Source of the DNA: Arachis hypogaea
Taxonomy: Eukaryota > Streptophyta > Magnoliopsida > Fabales > Fabaceae
Direction: 5' to 3'
NCBI RefSeq assembly: GCF_003086295.3
Contig: NC_092048.1
Coordinates: 68,800,841 to 68,864,840 of the forward strand
Length of the DNA stretch: 64,000 nt
Part shown: piece by piece, positions 32,971 through 45,400 of the stretch
Layout of the letters: the number at the start of each line of letters is the position of its first letter
How positions within the stretch are numbered: the first letter of the stretch is position 1
Position numbers and translations under genes: made by a program
Notes under the pieces: model-generated
Databases searched by the model: none
Told to the model about the DNA's origin: nothing
The model's input: the letters and a program-made list of their open reading frames with translations, nothing else

Positions 32971-33489
32971 TGTGCAAGGGCATTTTGCATGCCTAATTTG
33001 GTGCAAGGTTGTAAATTCTTGAACACCTCAGGATCTGTGGACCCCACAGGATCCCTACCTACCTCCACTCACTTCTTCTCACCCCTCTTTCACACAATCC
33101 CATAAACATTCTTCCCCAAAACTCTTCACCAATCACCTTAATCTCTCTTCCCCATCACCACTTCACCACTCACATCCATCCACTCTTCCCCATAAACCTA
33201 ACTCATAAACTCCACCTACCTTCAAAATTCAAAATCAATTTCCCACCCAAACCCACCCTATATGGCCGAAATTAACCCCCCTCCTTTCCCTATATATAGC
33301 CCTCCATTCTTCTTCATTTTCACACAACACAACCCTCTCTTCTCTTCTTAGCCGAATACACCCCTCCCCCCTCTCCTCCATATTTTCTTCTTCTTCTTCA
33401 TCTATTCTTTCTTCTCTTGCTCGAGGGTGAGCAATATTCTAAGTTTGGTGTGGTAAAAGCATAAGCTTTTTGTTTTTCCATTACCATTG

Positions 33490-34638
33490 ATGGCACCCAA
33501 GACCGGAGAATCCTCTAGAAAAGGGAAAGGGAAGACAAAAGCTTCCACCTCCGAGTCATGGGAGATGGAAAGATTCATCTCCAAAGCTCATCAAGGCCAG
33601 TTCTATGATGTTGTGGCCAAGAAGAAGGTGATCCCCGAGGTCCCTTTCAAGCTTAAGAAGAATGAGTATCCGGAGATCCGACATGAAATCCAAAGAAGAG
33701 GTTGGGAAGTTCTAACAAACCCCATCCAACAAGTTGGCATCCTAATGGTTTAAGAGTTCTATGCCAATGCATGGATCACTAGGAACCATGATCAAAGTAA
33801 GAACCCAAACCCAAAGAATTATATTACAATGGTTCGGGGGAAGTACTTAGATTTTAGTCCGGAAAATGTGAGGTTGGCGTTTAACTTGCCTATGATGCAA
33901 GGAGATGCACGCCCCTACACTAGAAGGGTCAACTTTAATCAAAGGTTGGACCAAGTCCTCATGGACATATGTGTGGAAGGAGCTCAATGGAAGATTGACT
34001 CCAAAGGCAAGCCGGTTCAATTAAGAAGACTGGACCTCAAGCCTGTGGCTAGAGGATGGTTGGAGTTCATCCAACGCTCCATCATCCCCACTAGCAACCG
34101 ATCTGAAGTTACTGTGGATCGGGCCATGATGATTCATAGCATCATGATTGGAGAAGAAGTAGAAGTTCATGAAGTTATCTCCCTTGAACTCTACAAAATA
34201 GCCGAAAAGCCCTCTCCTGGGGCAAGGCTAGCTTTTCCTCATCTTATTTGCCATCTATGTTACTCGGCTGGAGCTTTCAGAGAAGGAGACATTCCCATTG
34301 AGAAAGAGAAGCCCATCACTAAGAAAAGGATGGAGCAAGCAAGAGAGCTCATTCATGAATCTCAAGAGACGCATGAAGCTCATCACCATGAGATCCCGGA
34401 GATGCCTCAAATGCATTTTCCTCCACAAAACTATTGGGAGCAAATCAACACCTCCCTAGGAGAATTAAGTTCCAACATGGGACAATTGAGGGTGGAACAT
34501 CAAGAGCACTCCATCATCCTTCATGAAATAAGAGAAGATCAAAAAGCAATGAGGGAGGAGCAACAAAGACAAGGAACAGACATAGAAGAGCTTAAGGACA
34601 TCATTGGTTCCTCAAGAAGGAAACGCCACCATCACTAA
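33490..34638 (+). pseudogene. Family A ORF2, putative plant transposon protein, one stop
   Basis: A frame of 383 codons, ATG at 33490, with a single in-frame TAA (33751-33753). The stop falls right before EFYANAW, where related proteins usually carry a short uncharged stretch. The N-terminus is basic (GKGKTKAST). The middle (EFYANAW.. MVRGKYLDFSPENVRLAFNLP) matches the 'putative plant transposon protein' domain of plant Ty3/gypsy elements (family knowledge, function not established). The C-terminal 110 residues are a His/Glu/Gln-rich coiled coil ending SSRRKRHHH. It lies in sense orientation downstream of gag-protease, where Athila-type elements carry their env-like ORF; no signal peptide or membrane segment is visible, so I do not call it an envelope protein. 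Confidence 0.75.
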
Positions 34639-35792
34639 GGTGGACTCATTCCTTGTTCTTACATTCTCTGTTTTTCGTTTTTTCTATCTTAAGTGCTTAT
34701 CCATCTTTGTGTCTTCATTACATGGTCATTAGTATTTAGTAACTTTGTCTTAAAGTTATGAATGTCCTATGAATCCATCACCTCTCTTAAATGAAAAATG
34801 TTTTAATTCAAAAGAACAAGAAGTACATGAGTTTCGAATTTATCCTTGAACTTAGTTTAATTATGTTGATGTGGTGACAATGCTTCTTGTTTTCTGAATG
34901 AATGCTTGAACAGTGCATATGTCTTTTGAAGTTGTTGTTTAAGAATGTTAAATATGTTGGCTCTTGAAAGAATGATGACAAGGAGACATGTTATTTGATA
35001 ATCTGAAAAATCATAAAAATGATTCTTGAAGCAAGAAAAAGCAGCAATGAACAAAGCTTGCAGAAAAAAAAATAAAAAAAAAAGAGCAAAAAAAAATTAG
35101 AAAGAAAAAGAAAAAGCAAGCAAAAAAAGCCAAAAGCTCTTAAAACCAAGAGGCAAGAGCAAAAAGCCAGCAGCCCTTAAAAACCAAAAGGCAAGGGTAA
35201 TAAAAAGGATCCCAAGGCTTTGAGCATCAGTGGATAGGAGGGCCTAAAGGAATAAAATCCTGGCCTAAGCGGCTAAACCAAGCTGTCCCTAACCATGTGC
35301 TTGTGGCGTGAAGGTGTCAAGTGAAAACTTGAGACTGAGCGGTTAAAGTCAAGGTCCAAAGCAAAAAACGAGTGTGCTTAAGAACCCTGGACACCTCTAA
35401 TTGGGGACTTTAGCAAAGCTGAGTCACAATCTGAAAAGGTTCACCCAGTTATGTGTCTGTGGCATTTATGTATCCGGTGGTAATACTGGAAAACAAAGTG
35501 CTTAGGGCCACGGCCAAGACTCATAAAATAGCTGTGTTCAAGAATCATCATACTGAACTAGGAGAATCAATAACACTATCTGAACTCTGAGTTCCTATAG
35601 ATGCCAATCATTCTGAACTTCAATGGATAAAGTGAGATGCCAAAACTATTCAAGAGGCAAAAAGCTACAAGTCCCGCTCATTTAATTGGAGCTATGTTTC
35701 ATTGATAGTTTGGAATTTATAGTATATTCTCTTCTTTTTATCCTATTTGATTTTCAGTTGCTTGGGGACAAGCAACAATTTAAGTTTGGTGT
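34639..35792 (+). other. Family A 3' internal region, non-coding
   Basis: Contains the stretch kept in both mini-elements (from GAATGAATGCTTGAACAGTG at about 34897 to the LTR), an A-rich run near 35055-35130 with short direct repeats, and a terminal AAGTTTGGTGT (35782) against the LTR. No gene. Confidence 0.75.
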
Positions 35793-37499
35793 TGTGATGA
35801 GCGGATAATTTATACGCTTTTTGGCACTGTTTTTAGTATGTTTTTAGTAGAATCTGGTTACTTTTAGGGATGTTTTCATTAGTTTTTATGTTAAATTCAC
35901 ATTTCTGGACTTTACTATGAGCTTGTGTGTTTTTCTGTGATTTCAGGTATTTTCTGGCTGAAATTGAGGGACTTGACCAAAAATCAGATTCAGAAGTTGA
36001 AGAAGGACTGCTGATGCTGTTGGATTCTGACCTCCCTGCACTCAAAGTATATTTTCTGGAGCTACAGAACTCAAAATGGCGAGATTCCAATTGCGTTGGA
36101 AAGTAGACATCCCGGGCTTTCCAGAAATATATAATAGTACATACTTTGGCCGAGTTTAGATGATGTAAAAGGGCGTTGAACGCCAGTTCTACGCTGCTGT
36201 CTGGAGTTAAACGCCAAAAACACGTCACAAACCAGAGTTGAACGCCAGAAATACGTTACAACCTGGCGTTCAACTCCAGAAAGAGCCTCTGCACGTGTAA
36301 CATTCAAGCTCAGCCCAAGCACACACCAAGTGGGCCTCGGAAGTGGATTTATGCATCAATTACTTACTTCTGTAAACCCTAGTAACTAGTTTAGTATAAA
36401 TAGGACTGTTTACTATTGTATTAGACATCCTGGGACGTTTTGTTCTTAGATCATGGGGGCTGGCCATTCGGCCATGCCTGAACCTTTCACTTATGTATTT
36501 TCAACGGTAGAGTTTCTACACTCCATAGATTAAGGTGTGGAGCTCTGCTGTTCCTCAAAGATTAATGCAAAGTACTACTGTTTTTTTATTCAATTCAACT
36601 TGTTCCACTTCTAAGATGTTCATTCGCACTTCAACCTGAATGTGATGAACGTGACAATCATCATCATTCCCTATGAACGCGTGCCTGACAACCACTTCCG
36701 TTCTACTTTAGATTGAATGAGTATCTCTTGGATCTCTTAATCAGAATCTTCGTGGTATAAGCTAGATTGATGGCGGCATTCATGAGAGTCCGGAAAGTCT
36801 AAACCTTGTCTGTGGTATTCCGAGTAAGACTCTGGGATTGAATGACTATGACGAACTTCAAACTCGCAAGTGCTGGGCGTAATGACAGACGCAAAAGGAG
36901 GGTGAATCCTATTCCAGTATGATTGAGAACCTCAGATGATTAGCCGTGCTGTGACAGAGCATTTGGACCATTTTCACAAGAGGATAGGATGCAGCCATTG
37001 ACAAGGGTGATGCCTCCAGACGATTAGCCATGCAGTGACAGCGCATCGGACCATTTTCCAGAGAGGATAAAAAGTAGCCATTGACAACGGTGATGTCCTT
37101 ACATAAAGCCAGCCATGGAAAGGAGTAAGATTGATTGGATGAAGACAGCAGGAAAGAAGAGATTCAGAGGAACGAATGCATCTCTATACGCTTATCTGAA
37201 ATTCTCACCAATGATATACATAAGTGTTTCTATCCTTATTTTCTATCTATTTATTATTTATGTTCGAAAACTCCATAACCTTTTGATATCCGCCTGACTA
37301 AGATCTACAAGGTGACCATAGCTTGCTTCATACCAATAATCTCCGTGGGATCGACCCTTACTCACGTAAGGTTTATTACTTGGACGACCCAGTGCACTTG
37401 CTGGTTAGTTGTATCGAAGTTGTGAATGAAAAACAATTTATTAAGACGTGCGTACAGAATTTTTGACGCCGTTGCCTAAGATCACAATTTCTTGCACCA
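35793..37499 (+). repeat. Family A LTR, copy A5 (3', 1707 bp)
   Basis: Complete LTR from TGTGATGAGCGG to TTGCACCA with a TATA box near 36401 and the four palindrome units at about 36173-36280. Immediately followed by minus-strand LINE ORF1 sequence (GCCTACGTACATGC), with no primer site, as expected for the outer 3' end of the nest. Confidence 0.92.
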
Positions 37500-38620
37500 G
37501 CCTACGTACATGCATATCTTCTCATGAATAATATCAAACCTTGGCGTATCAATCAACACACGACCGGCGCCAAACGACAAGCAAGACATTGTTGCGCGCT
37601 CGCACATCACTACCTCTCCCCATTGTTCACCAATCTCACGAAACGTAGCTTCAGACCACGTATGTAATGGAACTCCGATACACTCAATCCATACTCGTCT
37701 CTTGTCACAATGATCATGCTCACTCCAGCGTCCTACTCGATTAAAAAACTTCAAGAGATTAGTCATGTGGATAGTGAGCGCCTCGTCCACACTGTGTGTA
37801 CTATCAAAAACTAACAAGGCTTTGTATGCTCCCAATGCACAAACCTTTACGACTTTAGGCCATTCCGTTCGAGCTACGGCACTTAATAACTGGAAATCAA
37901 TGGCCTGCATAGTACTTCCAACAATGCTCCGCTTCAACCAAGCCCAGTTATTCTCTACCATCGAAGCCTGGATTATCCTTACCCCCGAGCCCTTTCCGTC
38001 CTTCAGCAGACTACTTGCGTGCGGATCACTTACATTTTCCAAAGCTTTGCTTCCACCCGGTTGGCTCTCAGTCGGAACCATTCTTAACCCTCTAGCAACC
38101 ACTCTATCTCCCAAAGAACAACCATGTTCGATCTGAGATTTCCCCCCTTCGATCTTCTTTTTGTCTGGTTCTCTCCTGGTATCTGCATTTTCCAGTGTCC
38201 TCTTTCCTTTAGACATGTCCCTCCTGTACTTAGCCTCCCCTACGAAGATCTCCTTCCCCCGTAAGCACAAGCGATTCATTTCTGAAATTGCTTTCAAAGC
38301 ACCACCTTTTGTGGTATATCGGATGAAAGCAAAGAGGTACACCACTCCACTTCTGGAGAGGTAAATGTCATTAATCCTTCCTGTCCATGAAAACAAACCA
38401 AATAATTCTTGTTTCGATATGTCTACCGGTAGCCTGTCTACAAAAACGGTGAAAGAATCCTGTTCCAGTCGAAGATACTCATCTCGGTTCCAAACCCTCG
38501 GATCTTTATCTAGAAGTTGTTATCGCAACCCACCCCGTCCGATGGTTTCCCACCTCCCTCTCTCTCACCCTCTCTCGCCCTCTCTCATAACCCTATTCCC
38601 TAATTTCTTAAAGTAAGTGC
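37500..38620 (-). pseudogene. LINE ORF1 N-terminal half: RRM and DUF4283
   Basis: Minus-strand frame open from about 38519 to the LTR junction at 37500. An RRM comes first (FTVFVDRLP as RNP2 at about 38450; VVYLFAFIRYT as RNP1), then a basic linker, then a DUF4283-like domain (VVKVCALGAYKALLVF, WIECIGVPLHTWSEATFREIG.. WGEVV, RFDIIHEKICMYVG). This domain order is that of plant L1-type ORF1 RNA-binding proteins. An in-frame TAA at about 38520-38522 precedes the RRM without an ATG between, so the true start is lost or mutated. The protein stops at the LTR; the part that would follow (zinc knuckle region) is missing and the C-terminal part is at 3847-4464. The 5' untranslated part reaches about 38620. 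Confidence 0.85.
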
Positions 38621-39529
38621 CCTCTCTCATTCTTGCATCATTGTTTCATCAATGACATACCTCTTATCGACTTTCATGATATATTGAAAATATTTCTTGT
38701 ATCGTTGCGTTATCAGTGACATATTTTATCTCGAAATGTATGAACTTACTAAACACTGGTACAGGATACCTATACAAAATATTAGTCACTCTTTTCAATA
38801 TTTAAGGATCAATTCTTTCACAAATTATACCTTTTAGTTCCTCAAATAATATTATAAAAGGAACAACAATATCACATAGATTTTCACAAATAAATCTTAT
38901 ACCTTCAAGTGTCTGAAAAAATAATTGACCATTATAATATACTTTTAAACTAACTCTATTATTCATTATTTTTTCAGTAACTTTTTTTTTTAATAAAATA
39001 GAACAAAAAGAACACTAAAAAAATGAGAATGAAAAATATAGTAAAAAAAAAGAACCACAGAATGAACGCGAATTCACATTCCCTAACTCATTATTTTTCC
39101 TCACAAATTACCCCGACCGTATATCAAATCGCTCCTACTAGACATAAAATCACAAGGATTGCTAGAGGGCCAGCAGAATTTGTGATGTTTAGCCATCAAT
39201 TAGTCATCATCAATATTTTCAATGATGTGAGATGAGATCTAATAATATAAGATTAATCATTTTTCCTTTAATAGTTAAGTGCTGGCCAACTTTTTCAGAT
39301 CGAAGGTTAGTGCTTTGAAGATATTGTTATTGAATGTGTTTCGTGTTTTGAAGATATTGTTCTCGTCATACTCTGCAGGTGATTATGATTGTGTTTTTTT
39401 ATGCTCTGTTCAGTATTCTACTGTTTTGTGGGTTGTGATTATTTTGTATAGTGATGTGCTGCTTTGTGTTTTGTGATTAATTGTGCTTGGATTGTGAGTT
39501 TGTGACTGCATTTCTGGAGGTATGTGTAG
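38621..39529. other. Intergenic, no gene seen
   Basis: AT-rich sequence without a recognisable coding region. It contains a short direct repeat of TTTGAAGATATTGTT at about 39312 and 39349. It may include decayed 5' exons of the PsbP-domain pseudogene that follows, but I could not recognise them. Confidence 0.5.
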
Positions 39530-40344
39530 TTAGAGAATTAGCGCCAATTACTTGGAAGGTGAGTTTGCATGATAATCCAATCCAATAGAAACAGATATAT
39601 AGATAATGTTTCCAAAGAGTGAATGAATGAATGATTGTCCTTTAATCTGTAGGAATTTGACTTCATGGCTCATGATTCTGCATTCAAAGATAGATACCTA
39701 AAGTTGCAAAATGTGAGGGTGAGGTTCATACCAACTGAGAAGAAAGACATCCGAGATATATGGGTCCCATTGGAAGAGGTGATGTTGCTGCATATTGTTG
39801 TCTACAAATCTTTATACACACTATTTTTATTTTGATATTCAAAAAAATAATTTGTACATTTAAGCAGGTTGTATCGTTTTTGGTCAAACATAGATAGATA
39901 TGCAGCACCAAATCAAAGACTAACAATATATGACATGCCGGAGGTTTGCTTTCACTGATTTTTATTTCTAATCTGAAAGAACTAAATATATGATCATGAT
40001 GAATTAAAGATAATTTGAGTTCTGAATGGCAGAAAACGGTAAATGAAAAATATTACTATTCATTTGAATATGTGCTTACTTCTCCAAATTACTCAAGTGC
40101 CTCATTTGCAACAATTGCTATAGGAAATGGTAACTAACCTGCCATACAAGCAAAATCTCAGTGTTCCATAAAGTAACAATAGACTCAATCAATCATGTCT
40201 AATGCTAATGCTAACTAATAAGGTGCATTGATATGTGCAGGAAGGTACTACACGTTAATTGTGGGAGCCGATGAGAGGCGATGGAGAAGATATCGAGATC
40301 AGCTCAAAGTGGTGGCGGACTCCTTTCGGCTTCTTGGCATCTGA
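39530..40344 (+). pseudogene. PsbP-domain protein gene, C-terminal exons, broken
   Basis: Exons 39653-39778, 39868-39943, 40033-40129 and 40241-40344 have GT/AG borders and matching phases and end at a TGA (40342-40344). The product resembles the PsbP-domain family of thylakoid-lumen proteins (FDFMAHDSAFKDR, VRFIPTEKKDIRD, YYYSFEYVLTSPNYS, GRYYTLIVGADERRW, LKVVADSFRLLGI). A weak upstream exon ending ITWK| at 39558 may be the remnant of the preceding one. In the second exon a 4-bp tandem duplication (TAGA, about 39891-39898) creates a TAG and shifts the frame; leaving it out joins the two halves of the exon. No transit peptide or lumen-targeting exons are visible, so the gene is both truncated and frameshifted. 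Family assignment is from memory of the C-terminal motif. Confidence 0.72.
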
Positions 40345-42383
40345 AATTGAACTGCACAATTCACCACCTGTTCTAATTTTTCTACAGATCAAGTTTATAT
40401 CAAATTTTTCTTCTCATCTCATTCATGCGTTACATGTGTATATAAACTACATTGTTGTGCTTTTTGTGCTCATTTTTTTAATTCAATGAAGGAATAGATG
40501 AATTGAATTAACTCAATAAACTAGATGAATAAATAATCGAATATTTGTTATTAGTTTGGTTAATTCAATGAATTTTTTTTATTGTGACTATTTTAATGAA
40601 TTCAATGGTAATATAATGATTAGTAAATGATAAATTGTTAATAATTGATAAGGTCAAAGATTGTGTTAGATTTTAATTGATATAATATTTTAAATTTAAA
40701 AGATTTTAAAATTTATGTTAAATTATAATTATATTTTAAGTATTTATTTATAATTTATTAGACTACAGTTAAATCGATTAAACAGTTAAATCGTACTTAC
40801 GCGCTTCGAATTGTACTGTACGTTTTTACTGCACCTTCTTCTTCTTGCTGCACGTTTCTATTCCTCTTTCTCTTCTTCTTCTTTTCTTTCGTTTTTTTTC
40901 TCTATTTTCTTTCTTCGATTTCCATTGTTTTCTTCACTGCACCTTCTTCTTCTTGGTACACGTTCTTTTTCATCTTCCTCTTCTTCTTTTCTTTCGTTTC
41001 TTGCTTTTTTTTTTCTCCTTCTTCATTTACGTGCTTTTCTCTTTGTTTTCTTTCTTCGTTATTCTCGATTTTCATTATTTTTTGACATCAAGCTCTGAAA
41101 TCGTTTTTGAAGAAGAAGAAGCAGTAGTAGAAGATGAGGAGGAGAAAGAAAGAGTTCTGAATTATGCATAAGGTGTACTTCAACGAATTTTGGGTGTATT
41201 TTTTAAATCCTTTGGATGTAGTTTTGTAATTCTTTTGGTGTATTTCTATAATCTTTTGGGTGAATTCTGGTGTATTTCTGTAATCCTTTAGGTATATTTT
41301 TGAAGTTCCATTATCTTCAAATTTGGTAAGAAACTCGTTTTCATGGAAGAAGAGTCGTTCATAATGCATGATGAGTAGTGCGCTTTAGAAACAGGAAGTG
41401 GTTGAATAACATGCATTTATTTACTCTTGAATGTGGAAGTATAATGCATATATTTTGTTGGACTTGTACCAACTTATAAGACTTATAAGCCAAAAAAACT
41501 TGTATGTGTAAATCCTCAATTGATTAAACCAGTAAATAAGTAACTAACTATTCGAAAACTGATCTGGTTTCAAAACCTTGCGATTTACTCCACTCTGGAA
41601 CCGTTTGTGCATGAACACGTCATTAAGTTGGCGGAGTTGAGTCGAGTTATAATTTAGAATGAAGAAATTTTTTCCGGGACCATTTAGAATGAAGGAAAAA
41701 TAGAAAGAGTTAACTGAAATAAATGTTAAAATAAAATTTAATTAATTAATTAAACCAAGATATTCCAGAGGTTTTCGCATAAAAGCGCACTTTTATACAC
41801 GTCGTTTTCAACAGTAGCGGTACATTATAGGCATTTAGAAACAAGTGGTCTTATTTCTCCCTATACAATTTCGTTGTGTACCCCATGCTAATAATTTACC
41901 AACCGACTCTCACTCTCAGACCTAAATAAGCTCTAACCATATTGACATTTTTTCAAAAATAAAAACAAAATCCCTAAAAAAACAAACCCCGAAATGGCCC
42001 CCCGCCCCCCAAAAAATAAAAGAAAAAAGAAAGCACATGATGAGCAAAACAAGTGAGACACCTTCCCTAGAATGAAAACCAGATTTGCTCAAATCTTCAG
42101 CCCTTGGTCTCCACCATCAACATAAGTTACCTGTGAAGCAAACCAGTCAAAATGGTCCAAGCTTCTTATAGCTTGGTCGCAAAATACTCCTTAAAATGAC
42201 TATGATACAGAATCTACACCCTTTAGTTATATTTCCTAAATATATGCAGAACCAGTGACGCGCCTGCAGAAGTTTACATTAACAGCAAAAGGTTTCGTTT
42301 TATGCAATTCTGCAGATATGATGTTAACTTGTCTCAGCTTACGGGATATCCGACCAATTCTGCAGATATGATGTTAACTTGTC
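40345..42383. other. Intergenic; pyrimidine-rich tract and short repeats
   Basis: No gene. At 40800-41060 a CT-rich tract repeats blocks such as CTGCACCTTCTTCTTCTTG (40830 and 40938) and CTTCTTTTCTTTCG, giving spurious Phe/Ser/Leu-rich frames. At 41186-41310 a degenerate unit of the type TTTGGGTGTATTTCTGTAATC occurs about five times. Both resemble ends of a degraded DNA transposon, but no coding part is visible. From about 42060 upward it should hold the 3' untranslated region of the MEI2-like gene. Confidence 0.5.
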
Positions 42384-42402
42384 TCAGCTTACGGGATATC
42401 CG
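42305..42402 (-). repeat. 48-nt direct repeat, period 50, across the MEI2-like stop codon
   Basis: Bases 42305-42352 recur unchanged at 42355-42402. On the gene's strand the first copy carries the last codons and the stop (42386-42384), the second lies in the 3' untranslated region. Confidence 0.9.
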
Positions 42403-45400
42403 TCCTTCGTCGGACTCCCAGCAAAATCACTTGACGGCTCAATCGGCTTAAGTGCCTGAACATTCCAAAATGTTGGAGGGAAGATGCTCTTGTATGATCT
42501 ACAGTACATATGCACCCACAGCAGTTAGATATCCATAACTCCATTTCAGGAGAAAATATATCCAAACGATAAAATTATGACGACGATGCAAAGCAACTAG
42601 TTCCAAATATCAACCTCATGAAGAGCATCGCATCGAAGATTAAACAAACCAGGTATTTATTTGTTTACTGGGTACATAGTAGTCGATAACACTACCTGAT
42701 CACTCGTCTCGGGACCCTCTGAGTGGAAGAGAATTGGGCGGCAGCGCTTGTCTTCATTCATCAAACTTGAATTTTGGAAATGGCTCACAAGTGCAGTCTT
42801 CCCTTGTATTCGAGCATATGCCAAAGATGCAACCTTTTCACTATTAAACTTCTCCCATTTCTTCCCATTGAATGTCTGAAAAATCAAACAAGTTAGTGAA
42901 TCTACCATTTGAGGGGGATTCTTTAATAGATTCTACGATATTATCATTAAATGCCAAGTAATTTTATTGAAGATGGATATGAGAATCAGTAGAGTTGATG
43001 AAACCTACCTCATAGAATGGAATAATAAGAGCGGGTGACAACATGTTGATAAATGCATATCCCACATTGCATTTATTCTGCAATTACAAACAACAATAGA
43101 AAATCAGCTTCTAGATTTCGAAGAAAGCTGTACATAATTTAAAACTTGTTCAAGCAAAAAATGTACCTTAAAGTCAATTGGGAGATAGAGAAAATCATAT
43201 GTACCCCTGTGATTTTCATCAATGGCAGCTAATAACATTTTTGAAGTGTACCTGCAAGTTATCAGCAACTAATGAATCATCAAAGCATCCAATGTCACAA
43301 TAGAGGTCAATAAACAGCCACCAAAGTCAATCATACTTATTTGGAATATTCTTTATCATTAATGTAGTCCTTGTATCTTCACCACATTTAATCTTATCCA
43401 AATCAAGCTGGAATTGCTTCTTGCTATCAACTTGGCTTTCATTGTTCTCAATCCATCTGCTCTGAGAACGGTCGGTCAAACTATCCATGATAGTAGGTGG
43501 TAGTCCTGCATATGGACCACTGCCCAAAAACACGGGGCTAAGCCTAGGAGAAGATCTCATTCTAAGGTTTGATGAACCGTTCTCAGAAATATTTCTCGGA
43601 ATAGTAATGCCAGCATTAACAGACCCACTTGTTTTAACCATGTAATTTCCATCAGTGTGCCCCAGACCCATGCCTCCATAACCAACATTATTCATGATCG
43701 AAGTTTCAGGTGACTCAGGAAAACCAAAGTGCCTCTCTAGTGGCAAACCTGATGGAGCAGAACCAACATGATGATCGTTATGATGATGGGATGCCCCAAC
43801 GTAGGAAGTACTTTGACTTGAGTATGGGAAGCCATGCCCCTTGCCATTTGATGTAAATGGATGCACCGCAGCTGGTCTTGGCCAAGCTAAAGGCTTATTA
43901 CGCTCTGAGTAAAGGGTTGGACTTCCCCATAAAAACTGTGCCCCAGACAAGGTTTCCATCGAAGATTCATTTGATTTTGATGTTGATGGACCAAACAAGG
44001 ACAAAGATCCACGATATTGGCTGAATTTTGGCTCTGGAAGTGAATGTGACTGAAAAGTAGTTCCTTGCGTTGAATTCATACTGGTAAAAATGTGCTCTCC
44101 GTGATTGCTCCTTCCAAAGTCCTTGCCGATAGTTGCACCCTTCACAGTATTCGATACCTGAGGTTGCAAAATTGAAGCCAGCCCTGGCAAGTGGCTACCA
44201 GTTGTTGGGCTCATGATCCTAGAGCCAGGAGAATGACTGATCGTTTGCATAGAATTCTGCTCGACAGGACTAGTGAACTGCATCCAGTTACCTGTAATAA
44301 AAGCTTTATCAGCTTAATTCAACAACAGACAACAGATGGAAGAACATCATAATTAAGACTTAGTTCGGTAAAACTTTTACTTTTTAAAAAATGTAGCATT
44401 TATGTTTGGTAAATCAAATTAAAAATGACTTTTAATAAACACAAGCAACCACAATTACATTTAATAAAACAGCTTTTTAAATTTAAAAATACTATAAAAG
44501 ACATAAATTTAAGTGTTAAATTTGAAAATTAGTTAATATATGAGGTTATATTAGACTTTTAAATTTTGAAAAACACAAGCCAACTTTGAAAAGCTCCACC
44601 TTAATTGCTTTCAAAAGTATCCCCATCTTTTAAAAGCTACAAGCACAAGCACATGGTCTTTTTTATTTACCAAACACAAAATGAGGAGCTTGTGCTTTTA
44701 AAAAGCACAAGCACCTCTTCAAAAAGCTTTACCAAATCAAGCCTAAGTCTGCAAAGAAGATCACAAGAACCTACCTGGTGGAGAGTTGGCCACAGGTGAA
44801 CCCACTTGATACCGAAAGTTCCGAGCTTCATCTTGATCAAGCTCTTGATTTAGTTGGAGCAATAAACTAAGAGGCGCAAATGTTATCAATACTAGATTGA
44901 TATATAAACATAAATGCTAGAAAAGAAGGCAGCAAAAGTTTTGAAGTTCAAGAAGCAACCGTTAGTGGTAAATTTTCTATCCACAATATAAATTTACAAA
45001 GCTAATTTTACAATAATTCAATGGCTAAAAATATTAATTGGGCACTTTATGCTATTATCCAAGCACCATGCTAAGCCAAACAGACAAACACTTATTAGCA
45101 AAATCATAACATTTGAGCCACTCTGAGAACATTAAACTATATCCAAGTACCAACAAAGATAAGCTAACAGAAAACACATTCGCCAAACCATAACTCTGTT
45201 CAACAATGATATGTTAATACATTGCATGAAATTCAACCAAAAGTAAACAATGAATATCACAAAATAAAAATAAAAATCAACCAAAAGCATCTCAAATAAT
45301 TGGTGTACGCACTTTCGACGAGCTCCTCCAGGCCGACTAGGCTCCAGCTTTATCCGTTTACCAGCTATGTCACTTCTATTTAATGATTTTAGTGCTGCTT

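Noticed and set aside
33490..34638. ORF2 as a viral-type envelope gene
   Set aside because: Position fits the env-like ORF of Athila elements, but no signal peptide, membrane anchor or cleavage site is visible.
40811..41171. Phe/Ser/Leu-rich frames of 95 and 108 codons
   Set aside because: They lie in a CT-rich tract with repeats; two overlapping frames of similar composition indicate low complexity, not protein.
42657..42695. 13-residue read-through end of the MEI2-like protein
   Set aside because: A GT donor at 42695 and a further in-phase exon at 42384-42488 give a better end; transcripts would decide, and the short form could be an isoform.
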